This document shows positions 1 through 8,787 of a stretch of 22,232 bases of DNA, one piece after another (positions within the stretch are counted from its first letter, which is position 1; each line of letters begins with the position of its first letter). The position numbers were made by a program, and so were the translations under genes. The notes beneath the pieces were generated by a model, which saw only the letters and a list, made by a program, of their open reading frames with translations, ran no database searches and was not told the DNA's origin. The stretch comes from Hofstenia miamia (taxonomy: Eukaryota > Xenacoelomorpha > Acoela): the NCBI GenBank assembly GCA_004352715.1, contig SCFE01000084.1:401164-423395 (forward strand), given 5' to 3'.

Positions 1-1
1 C

Positions 2-707
2 AACAAGTGGCTTCCTCACAAATTAAGCGAAGAGAACAAAGGTAATCGGGAAAGGGCCTGCTTTGAATTGTTAAAAATGTACAACAGAAATAATTTTTTG
101 GAACGCCTAATAACCGTTGACGAAACGTGGATATACTGGGATAATGGCTCCCGTATATCTTATCATAATAAAAGCTGGTTTGCTGCTGGTGATGTGCCTA
201 CAACATCAGTTAGTCGTAAATTATCAGCAAGGAAACACATGTTAACTGTGTTTTGGGATGGATGTTCTGCTGGTTGGTCAAAGTATGACATCTGACTTCT
301 ATTGCACTCAACTTGAAAAGCTTCGTAATGCTGTTATATCACAGAGAAGAAGAACTGATTTCTCACAATTGTACTTCCTACAGGATAACGCTCGGCCGCA
401 CACAGCGCGGCAAACAATGGAAAAAGTGTCCGAAATAGGGCTTAAACTTTTACCTCATCCGCCATACTCTCCCGATCTATCTCCATCGGATTTTTATTTC
501 TTTTCACCATTGAAAAACGCTATTAGAGGTAAATGTTACTCCAATCAGCACGAGATTATGACTGATATTGAAGCTTGGCTTGCAACAAAAGATCGATCTT
601 TTTTTAGACGTGGAATATACAAATTACCTGGACGTTGGCAACGTTGTATTGATAACAGTGGTGATTATTTTGTGATGATAATATTGCTGACTAATCATTT
701 CAAATAA
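2..707 (+). pseudogene. mariner (DD34D) transposase, 5'-truncated by window edge and frameshifted
   Basis: This is the C-terminal two thirds of a Tc1/mariner-superfamily transposase, which cuts and pastes its own element at TA sites. The frame is open from base 2 (NKWLPHKLSEEN), so the protein begins outside the window. The first catalytic Asp lies in TVDETW. The second is in LQDNARPHTA and the third in YSPDLSPSDFYFF, with 34 residues between them, the classic mariner DD34D spacing. The frame is broken near 257-272: MLTVFWDG is in the frame ending at 295, while SMTSDFYCTQLEKL and all that follows are in the frame ending at 707. Roughly a dozen residues between WWD and the SDFYC block of relatives are missing, so a small deletion plus frameshift is likely. 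The catalytic triad itself survives, but the protein cannot be made whole. The C-terminal block (KNAIRGKCY to NSGDYF) is typical of the family. Confidence 0.93.
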
Positions 708-770
708 TACTTTTATCCTCCAATTTCAGTATAAAATAAAACTGTTTTTGGATATAAACTTCTTACCGAT

Positions 771-843
771 AATATAGGATTGTTAAAAAAGTATAAAAAA
801 ATGTATAAAAAAAACGACATTTCTTTTTTAACAATCCTATATT
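771..843. repeat. 21-bp perfect inverted repeat at the mariner 3' end
   Basis: Bases 771-791 (AATATAGGATTGTTAAAAAA plus G) are the exact reverse complement of 823-843, separated by a 31-bp A-rich loop. The outer arm is where the mariner 3' terminal repeat should be. The inner arm is therefore a second, inverted copy of that end. It could be a tiny end-to-end deletion derivative nested in the 3' flank, or a foldback duplication. Confidence 0.85.
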
Positions 844-2002
844 TATATATATGTACATATATATAATTCTTGCATTACAATTTTTTAAGATTACAAAACA
901 CCAAATTGTTTTCGAAAGTATATGTATTTCTTGAAAGTTCTTTGTTCAACTTGATGCAATAATTTGTTCATTCAAACATGTAAAAAATATCAAGTAATTT
1001 AATTGAAACTAAAGCTAAGTGTCCATTGTAATAACGATAACAAATTGGAAATATTTATTATTACAAAAGATCTTCCCTTATTAAAATAAGGCGAACTTTT
1101 CGGCAAGCTATTTTCATGAAATAAAAGTGTTTTTCTGAAATAAATGACGCAATATGCGAATGTATATGTTAAAAATAATTTTGTTTAAACATTTCTTTCT
1201 GTGTTATATATTCTAATATATTATATAGATCATAAACATGCACTTTAAGTAAAATAGCGTAAATATTTCCAATCAATACATGCAAAACTTTGCAACGTTT
1301 TTTGCAACATTTCTATATTATCAAGACAGAAGTGTATTGCCTACATCTTTTAGATTCATTTAGCTAACAATAACCCTAATTGATGCTCTAACATTAGCAC
1401 TAGCATTAGTTGGTGTCAGGTTCAGGCTGAATAATTTTTTATTTCTCAAATAGCAATTTATTATTATTATTATTATGGAATTTAGCATTTATATATAAAT
1501 TTATTGCGATTTTTCAGGTGAAAATATCTGCCACATTCAAGTAGGACAGTTTAATTGAAAAACTCTAAAATATAGGCAAACTGTAGAATATATATGTCAA
1601 AACTACTGATTGGACTGGCCCTAAACTAGGTGGAACCACTTTGTAATGTATTCCTACATTTAAAAACCTTTAGAAAATGTATAAATTTTGGATTGGCCTT
1701 AGTGTTTGATCATAGATGGTTGATCGAAAATTCTAAGAAATCATGAAACTTGTATTTTTATTGATTTTGTCTTGTTTTCATTGATGATTTTTTATTAAAA
1801 CGATTTTGCGCGTATTATACTAGTAATCCTTCTTTGATTGGTTTGGAGGGTACGGATCATTGTTTGGCCAGGTCGGGTCGCAGGTTAAAAATGGAATGAA
1901 CATCGAAACATATTTCATGCACAATACTAGAGTTCAAAATTTCCTAATCCAGATGAACTACCATCATCAAAATATCTTCATCACTTGAATCTTGAATCAT
2001 GA
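844..2002. other. AT-rich intergenic stretch
   Basis: No gene was found. It holds a TA-rich patch at 841-866 with TATATGTACATATATA symmetry and a (TTA)n microsatellite at about 1458-1476. A locally G-rich patch at 1845-1890 may belong to the decayed body of the hAT element that follows, but no transposase motif could be read there. Confidence 0.6.
1458..1476. repeat. (TTA)n microsatellite
   Basis: About six TTA units in a row, ending at ATGG. Confidence 0.85.
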
Positions 2003-2341
2003 TTGAAAGAGCTTCATCACCAACTCCCTCAACTATTTCCAAGCAACATTAGAGATTTGGAAGGAGAGTTGCATGTGCTTTTGGCGTGTGATTCAATGGT
2101 TTATCCTTCGTTACATACATTGCTAATTATTTGCGCTACATTGCCAACCACAGTAGCATCAGCGGAAAGATCATTTTCAACTTTGAGGCGCCTGAAATCG
2201 TACCTGCGATCCACTATGACTGAAAATAGGCTATCTGGTCTGGCATTAATGAATGTTCACAGAGAAATACAACTATCAATTGATACTGTTATTGATAAAT
2301 TTGCAGCAAGTGGAAATAGAAGATTAGACTTCCTTATATAA
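2003..2341 (+). pseudogene. hAT transposase C-terminal dimerisation fragment
   Basis: This 112-codon open stretch is the C-terminal hAT dimerisation segment. The diagnostic block is LPTTVASAERSFSTLRRLKS, followed by YLRSTMTENRLSGLALMNVH, the pattern shared by hAT transposases and their domesticated ZMYM/ZBED-like relatives. In full proteins this segment packs against the catalytic core and mediates oligomerisation. A stop (TGA, 2000-2002) lies directly upstream in the same frame, and no N-terminal zinc finger or catalytic RNase H motif is visible in the preceding kilobase. The fragment is therefore a truncated, inactive remnant. No terminal inverted repeat or 8-bp target duplication could be recognised after the stop. 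The frame start at TTG is arbitrary; the coding homology probably begins near LPQLFPSN. Confidence 0.88.
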
Positions 2342-2813
2342 TTATTCTTTACGTTTGTTAAAATAGATTTTTTCATCTGTTGATGTGTTATGTGAATTAA
2401 AAATCATTTTAAAATTATATTCTTTAATAATGCGTTTAAGAGTACGTTAAATTTTTTTTACTAAGCTCAAACTATTAAAGTGTTATCTTATTATTGGCAT
2501 TCAGAATATTGATGTAGCTGTAAATATGTTAGTATTTTCGGTATCAGTGTAGTACATAAATATTATATTAAGATATGAATTGTTTAAAAAACAATTTAAT
2601 ATTTTTACAATCTATGTAGCACAATCATAATAGCTAATCAAGATTCCGAAGACAGGAATGTAATTGATTATTGAACATCTAGCATTTATTAAGTAAATGC
2701 AACCAAGTTATTTTACATTCCCTTGATTACAATCGGATACTTATGATTCAGTAATGGCGATGTAAATCCATGGTAATCTTTAATGGGATTTTATAAAATC
2801 TAAAATTCGCACA
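2342..2813. other. AT-rich intergenic stretch
   Basis: No gene or clear repeat was found. Base composition is uniformly AT-rich up to about 2820, where it changes abruptly to the A/C-rich region that follows. Confidence 0.6.
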
Positions 2814-5228
2814 TTGTCAATACATACAGTACTGGCCAAGAGTTTCGGAACACTTTCCAAATTTAGAAACGCCTTCAGTCACAAAACTTATATTCATCGA
2901 CATACTCATGCATTGCTCAATGCCCCAATATCACATTATAACAGAGCAACGTTAGCTATTGACGCAATGCTACTAGCACAAACTATGGAAATCATTGACA
3001 CCACCTCCCTACCCACCAAAGTTATGAAATTGGAAACACGTTTTGCCTTCCAACAAAAGCAGTCTACAATCAACGAAATTAATAAACGATGGTCAACATT
3101 AAAAGCCAAACACATTACTGACGAAACCTGGCCTTCAATTTGCATGGAATCACGGAAATCATTCAAGCTGCCGACCTCAATGTCAAAAAAGAATTCTGTT
3201 ACCAGCTATTTACGGATAAACAGATTCCCAAAATCCTAACGAAATCAGCGTTATGGGTCTTATCTATTTGTCTAACCCATCACAAAAAACAAATGCTACA
3301 CCATTGCACAGCAGCGATGCTATGAAATTGCAATAGCTCCCATCACGAGAAAAGTAAAAAAACTGGCTTCTACAACCCACACAAGCACCCACGTCACCAC
3401 TAAAAAAGTCTACGAAAAAACATTATTAAGCATCATCAACAAAGAAAACGGTTTCTGAAGAACCTCACCCATCATCCTCCAGAACATCCTCGCAATTCAC
3501 GAAAAAGATCAAGAATTTCTGCACTACCACATGTGAGGAGCCACAGCACAAACGCACTTCATAAAAACTAACAAGATACATGGTCTCCTCACCACAGAGA
3601 TACTGCAACAAGACTACCACACAGCACGCAGTCGCATCTACAACTATGTCGCAATCACAACATAAAAGAAAAAAACGAGTCACTCTGCTAATATCTACAA
3701 ACATCTTATCCAGAAATAACATACAGCCTAACGCAGATCACAGAGGAAACAACAAACATTCTTGGCCACTTCAAACCAATAAAAGTCATTAACATGCTCC
3801 CAAAAAACGAAATAACACTGGACAAAGAAGAGCAACTACTAGCAGAATCAACACTACAATTATCTCCCCAGATTCAACAATTACTAGTAGACATAAGATA
3901 CGAGAAAATCTCTCAAACCGAAAAAATGCACACCCCTACATGGGTCTGTGCTGAAGACCAAAACCTCCTTATGGATAGAGCAGTGCTGAACAACAAAAAC
4001 CAAATTCAAATCACTCTCATGCACTATTCAGCCACCAAAGTATCGTACGACGAGTTAATAAAAATGAACATGTTCGCCGAATCCTACACAAAAACCGACC
4101 TCGAAATATTAATGTCTCCCAACCAACAGGTAGCCTTCGACGTCGAATGCGCATCAGCGCGCTTCCTCATTCCTCGCAAAGTAAAGCAATCCCTAGTAAC
4201 AACATCTCCACTGCAAGTATTAGGAGAAATCGACCACAAATCTCTGAATTATCCAGTCACCTTTGGCACTGCACAGATCATGGAAACTACTGGAAACTGG
4301 TTACAACTAGAAAAACAAATCGCCACATCGAATGAGTTCTGCGCTCCTCCAAAGATCATTGGCATCCCAGTAATCACTCCTTACACAAATGAGAAATCTA
4401 CCAAACCAATCAAACACAATATACCTTCACATACACTATATTTCAACTCTGGACAGGTGATAATCAACTTCAAGAAAACGAAACTCTTTAAGGACGCCAC
4501 CATGAAGCTACGGGACAACGACCAAGAATACCGGCTCTTGTTCAACACCAAACACCCCCTGGAAGACATCTAAAAGAAATGTCGCCCCATCCGCCAACAA
4601 ATCGCCAACCTAAAAGAAAAACTTCACAAAATGAAGCTAAAAAACCTCACCGTATTCACAGGAAGTCAAGATATCATATGGGCAAACCTCATCAAAGAAA
4701 ACCTAAAATACTACGATGCCTCTAGATGAGTAGAAATCGTCCCAATGATATGCGCTGACATAAATGATCCCAACCAAATGTCCGAAGAAATAATACTTCA
4801 AAACATTAACTTTCTTTACAAACTTTACCAACTTTCACCAATCTTTGTTGTCGATGTTTCAATTCTTTTTTCAAGACGCTAAGCTGGACACCACGTTGGC
4901 ACATACATCAGATATGGATGCCAGAATGACACTTATGATTGCGCTAAAAGGCCAAAAGCTCTATTGAAACTTCTATGATATATTCCAATAAAGAATAAAT
5001 AACCTTCGCCAATCAATCATCATCCCAAAACCAACAACAAGTCTAAAATATATACAATACCACAAACGTATGACTACCAAAATCGAAGCAATCGCTTACC
5101 TCAGTCATACAGAAGACATATCAGAAACCATCTGAGAAGACACCCGCATCTTAAAGCTGCTGGACGACACCCACAACCTCATCAGTAGCCTTAAAAGTAA
5201 ACACCCACATCGATGTAGGTTATCTTAG
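2814..5228 (+). pseudogene. decayed ~800-codon coding region of unknown family, directly upstream of a polypurine tract
   Basis: I do not recognise this protein. Coding character is clear: codons stay in register over long blocks, and the plus strand is A- and C-rich and G-poor, unlike its surroundings. The reading frame moves between blocks: about 2814-3140, then 3140-3320 (next frame), 3320-3655, 3655-4880 (the longest, including an uninterrupted 259-codon piece at 3794-4573) and 4863-5228. In-frame stops lie at 3456, 3534, 3689, 4571, 4727, 4965, 4989 and 5133. The last frame closes with TAG at 5226-5228, inside the polypurine tract, as the final ORF of an LTR retroelement would. No reverse transcriptase, integrase, protease, zinc knuckle or clear membrane anchor is visible. 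Recognisable peptides include CYQLFTDKQIPKILTKS and ILKLLDDTHNLISSLKS. It could be a gag- or env-like ORF of an LTR element, or another virus-derived insertion. No upstream LTR copy is present in the window. Confidence 0.6.
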
Positions 5229-5236
5229 GGGAGGGG
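5227..5236 (+). promoter_or_regulatory. polypurine tract
   Basis: The run AGGGGAGGGG is followed at once by TGTACAATC. This is the arrangement of a plus-strand DNA primer site and the first bases of a 3' LTR in LTR retroelements. The preceding coding frame ends inside it. Confidence 0.55.
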
Positions 5237-5521
5237 TGTACAATCGGGACCTTTGTCACTGCACGGAATTCCCACGCACATCATCTCGCCGCTGCTAGGA
5301 GTCGCCTCTACATCATTCATGCTAATTCTCGCCACGTTCCCGCATATACTCAGCTACCCCATCATGTTGCTTAGTGTTTAAATTTTTGTTCTGCCCCAGC
5401 AGGTGTATGACGTAAGGAACTAGTGTGCGCAAACGGCTAATAAATTGTTCAATACCTAGTTTATTCTTGCTCTCATATATGCTCTATATTCAGATGACCA
5501 AGAGCAGCTAAACTTTCTACA
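5237..5521 (+). repeat. probable 3' LTR (end uncertain)
   Basis: The block begins TGTA right after the polypurine tract and has a much higher GC content than the flanks. It holds an AATAAA polyadenylation signal at 5439-5444, about 200 bp in, where an LTR would place its R region. A TACA at 5518-5521 would give TGTA...TACA termini, but this end is a guess and the GC-richer sequence runs on to about 5830. No second copy exists in the window, so neither the pairing nor a target duplication can be tested. Confidence 0.4.
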
Positions 5522-6059
5522 AAGCTGAGGGGAGTAAGCGAAGTGTGTATTCAGACGTAGGACGTCCTCGACTGTCTACGCAAACTGCTTGAGCCCGTTC
5601 AGTTTTGGGGTTTAGTTGATCCAGACATTCGTACCTTCTAGGTGGAAGCTATGTTGGGTCGCTTCGGCACTAATCGCCATGTATTCTTATATGTAACTGG
5701 AGTTCATATTCACAGTAGTTATTCTAGTCTGTTATACTTGTTTACTACTCAAAATTGTTTATGCCAAAGCAGTTCTGTAGGATGTTTTACCCGAACGAGA
5801 ATAGATACTACGCTATCACTATGTTTTTGCCCACTCTTAGGGCCAACTATGATGATGCTAGAATATATATATATATATGTACGTTTGAATTCCTGGACAC
5901 ACAAGCATTTATGGAAACCGCGGCATGTTCCATACGCAAGATAGACACAAGCAGTGTAAATGAATGACTTTTATAGCAATTAGCTTTTAACTTCTGGTAA
6001 TATGAACTTACAGCGTGTTATAGACTTTGAAAATGGTATTTCTTAATGCAGAACATGAT
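5522..6059. other. mixed-composition stretch without a recognised gene
   Basis: Bases 5522-5830 stay GC-richer and contain overlapping open frames (5642-5944 and 5755-5967), but neither translates to a known domain and both run through a TA microsatellite at about 5862-5878. This may be more of the LTR element or an older insertion. From 5960 the sequence returns to AT-rich. Confidence 0.45.
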
Positions 6060-6799
6060 CTTTATTGTTAGCAATCTTTGTTACAGTTCTTTTGAATTCT
6101 TCTTCAAACTTCATGTTTAGGAATTTGATTAGTGCACATTTTTGCATATTTGAAATTCTTGCAAATAATTTCAATGGCTTCCTCAGACATTTTCTATTGT
6201 TCTGTCATGTTACTTACAATCACCTCAATCACCTCTGCTGCATATAAATATATTGGAAAGATACGAATAACTTCTTGTCTTCGTTTAGAAATTTCAGAAT
6301 AAATGATAGTTTTCTAGTCTTTAGATTTAATATTATAGTTAAAATTTGAGCTCCATGTAAGATCATCGTCGATGTACATACTCAAGTATTTATGTGTATC
6401 AATTACTTAAGATGTTCATAGTAGTGTTTACTACTGTAATCAAAAAAGCTTATTCGAATTTAATATTTTAAATTTTTAGCTATCAAATGTGTTAGAGATT
6501 CGTTCATTGTAAACATCTTCAGTAAATTTATCAAAGCATCTCCCAATTAACGGTGTAACAGCTAGTGGCCTGATTAACTTATAACTTTTGTTAATTAAGT
6601 TGTTGTTTGGAATTTTAGGAATGGGAGTAAGAATTGCTCTTTTCCAACTATCAGGATATACACATGTCTTTAAGCACTTAATAAATAGGTTAGCAAATAA
6701 TTCTCTAATTTCTTCTGAACATTCTTTATAGGACAAAGAAGGAGTAATTGCACAGCCTTTTAATTTGCCTTCTTTCAACCTGATGAAAATTATTGACAT
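6060..6799 (-). pseudogene. LINE (non-LTR retrotransposon) reverse-transcriptase relic 1
   Basis: On the minus strand an open frame from 6799 to 6476 reads CLKTCVYPDSWKRAILTPIP followed by KIPN and PLAVTPLIGRCFDKF. This is the finger region of CR1/Jockey-like reverse transcriptases (a P-x-x-WK-x-A-x-x-x-PIPK block). The palm motifs (AFD, VPQG, YADD) are absent. About 80 bp after the stop, minus-strand bases near 6396-6349 read THKYLSMYIDDDLTWSS, the thumb motif of the same protein class. A large internal deletion therefore joins finger to thumb. Further minus-strand coding-like peptides (for example MSEEAIEIICKNF) continue to about 6060, with stops and without family assignment; they may be tail sequence or something else. 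The element is dead and truncated at both ends. Confidence 0.82.
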
Positions 6800-6861
6800 T
6801 TCTTATTTTGTTATAATTTTAAAGAATATGTGTGCAATCCCTCATTTTGGTTGCCAATTAA

Positions 6862-8173
6862 CACTAGAACTACCGCAAATTTCTTTACCAAGAATACCCA
6901 AAACTGGTCAAAATGGCAGGTGCTAAAATAGTCTATTAAAAATATAAAAGCAAAATTAGCTTAAGATTGCTTTACACATATTTATTGCAAAATACCATAC
7001 AGAATCCAAATTTATCCAATTTTGAGAATCATGGGAATTACAAAATCAGACAATTACGTTCATCTGATTCGAGATAAGGAATTTTATTTAGACAATACTT
7101 TGGTTTACATCTTTGTAACTCCATACTTTTAAACAAAATATATTTTAGAATAAATATACTGTCTGCAAGGACAGCGATTTTTTAATTCATGAGTTTTATA
7201 CGCAATATGATGCAATTTGTTGTAAAATCTTGAAATTTCTCTTGGGCTACATGAAATTTAACAGATTGTATCCGAGATGATCTAGGTGAAGTGCAATCAA
7301 ATCAAGGAAAGGTTATTACACCAAAATTGATTTCTCGACATAGCATATTTTATGAGAGCGATACCAAATTCTTTTTATCAAAGGGTGTAAACTGGCGCAA
7401 GCCTCAGTCCAAGAATAGCTCTAAGATAAACAAGGCCAATAAAATTTTCAATTTCACATATTGATGAGCCTGACATTGGTTTTGAAAGCATGGTTTTAAT
7501 AATGGTATTATTTTGATTTTTCTTACCATAAAATCAGTAAAGAGGATTCTTCATGCAATAATCAGATTTGATAATTTTCGTTTTGGTTGATATTTAAATT
7601 TCTGGTGAGATCATAATGATATCATGTTGGCCTGATTTTACATTATTCCATACTGTATTACCATGTTTTTATTTCCACAATAGTGCCATATTTAGCAATG
7701 AGTTCTAATATGGGTTCATATATTGAACTACAATTTTAAGATGACTAAACCATCATTTTCAATAAGATTTTTAAACATAATGCCATCGGAATCCATGGAA
7801 TCATCATCCTCTTATGATTTCTCTGGATCAAGATTGGCAAAATGCTGAAGAACATTCAATGCTGAGAATCACTGTACATTACCAAGAAAATGGCATAGAG
7901 TTAATTCCATTGTAATTCCTACAATAAAATTGGGCTGTTAAGTGTTTTGAATACTCACAATACTTACCGGTCAAAATGACTGGAATGGGTATATAGGTAT
8001 TCACGTAAAAATTTAGTTAAAATTCAATGGAAATTTTTAGTGATCACTAAAAATAATTTTGTATCATAATATAATAATTGTATGAAAATTTCAAAGCAAA
8101 AGTTCAAATGAAAAGTTTACAAGACAAAAACATTTTGTTTTCGGTCAAAAAGACCGGTTTGGGTTTTCTAGCG
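6862..8173 (-). mobile_element. piggyBac-like element flanked by TTAA
   Basis: The left end is TTAA (6858-6861) followed by CACTAGAACTACC. The right end, read inward on the minus strand, is TTAA (8174-8177) followed by CGCTAGAAAACCCAAACC. The shared C-R-CTAGAA end and the TTAA duplication are piggyBac hallmarks. Sub-terminal motifs related to GGTCAAAATGAC occur at about 6905-6920, 7971-7983 and 8143-8157. The element is about 1.3 kb, roughly half the usual autonomous length of 2.4 kb or more, matching the truncated transposase inside. Confidence 0.78.
7049..7850 (-). pseudogene. piggyBac-like transposase, decayed
   Basis: Reading the minus strand from 7850 downward, an acidic N-terminal patch (EDDDSMDSDGIMFKNLIEND) is followed, after decayed sequence, by EIENFIGLVYLRAILGL and KEFGIALIKYAMSRNQF near 7460-7330. 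The latter matches the family pattern F-x-G-x-x-x-x-x-G then the MSRNRF block. FDCTSPRSSRIQSVKFHVAQ follows near 7300-7235, then RCPCRQYI near 7175-7150 and IPYLESDER near 7086-7058. These are the piggyBac blocks in their expected order, spread over different frames with several stops. The segment expected to carry the first catalytic Asp (TVDE in relatives) is unreadable. Everything downstream, including the DNFFTS and C-terminal Cys-rich regions, is missing before the element's left end. It is inactive. Confidence 0.8.
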
Positions 8174-8177
8174 TTAA

Positions 8178-8541
8178 ATCCTGAATATTTTTATGATATA
8201 TTGAAATACTCCTGTTATAATAGTGTAAGCCCGGTAATTACTCTTTCTAACATTTGAACAGGATATCTAATCTCTTTATTACTGATTTTCTTATTTCTAT
8301 TCGGTGGTAAATATATTGTCACATTAATGACGTCAATATAAGATCCAGATAGATATTTTGTCTGCAGTCAACCAAAATCATTTCTATGACTTTTATTGGT
8401 CTATGAACAGCCCATTTCCTATTAATATATGTGATTAAAAACAACCTCCATCGTTTGTCGAAATTTTCTAGAAGTCGATCCGCACAATATAAAAAAAAAT
8501 CGTTAAGTTCTAATAATGTTTCTGCAGTTAACTTAATCTCT

Positions 8542-8576
<35 letters not shown>

Positions 8577-8585
8577 AATAAATTG
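8178..8585 (-). other. coding-like minus-strand stretch, unidentified, then (TA)n
   Basis: Between the piggyBac end and the first gap, minus-strand translation of about 8515-8190 gives protein-like pieces such as RKFRQTMEVVFNHIY and YPVQMLERVITGLTLL in switching frames with several stops. I assign no family. A (TA)n run occupies about 8544-8574. Confidence 0.3.
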
Positions 8586-8787
8586 NNNNNNNNNNNNNNN
8601 NNNNNNNNNNNNNNNNNNNNNNNNNNNNNNNNNNNNNNNNNNNNNNNNNNNNNNNNNNNNNNNNNNNNNNNNNNNNNNNNNNNNNNNNNNNNNNNNNNNN
8701 NNNNNNNNNNNNNNNNNNNNNNNNNNNNNNNNNNNNNNNNNNNNNNNNNNNNNNNNNNNNNNNNNNNNNNNNNNNNNNNNNNNNNNN
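8586..8787. other. assembly gap (202 N)
   Basis: The gap is bordered on both sides by the same sequence: a TA tract followed by GGAATAAATTG ends at 8585 and recurs at about 8788-8818. The contig ends probably overlap, so the true gap may be absent. Confidence 0.9.

Larger units (their letters stand above)
1..843 (+). mobile_element. mariner element, 3' portion with terminal repeat
   Basis: The element covers the transposase remnant and about 135 bp of 3' flank. The flank ends in a motif reading outward ACAATCCTATA (831-841), the usual place and form of a mariner 3' terminal inverted repeat next to a TA-rich target. The 5' end is outside the window. The exact outer boundary and target duplication cannot be set because the flank is itself TA-rich. 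Confidence 0.7.

Noticed and set aside
2820-2858. Sequence TACAGTACTGGCCAAGAGTT resembling a Tc1-like terminal repeat at the start of the unknown coding region
   Set aside because: No matching inverted end was found downstream, and the stretch reads in frame with the coding block, so a separate Tc1 element is not supported.
3465-3722. Minus-strand ORF rich in hydrophobic and Cys residues
   Set aside because: It is the complement of the A/C-rich plus-strand coding region; the composition alone produces it.
2814-5228. Nuclear copy of mitochondrial DNA, suggested by the A/C-rich strand and TGA codons
   Set aside because: The translated blocks are charged and soluble-looking and match none of the standard hydrophobic mitochondrial proteins; no rRNA or tRNA was seen.
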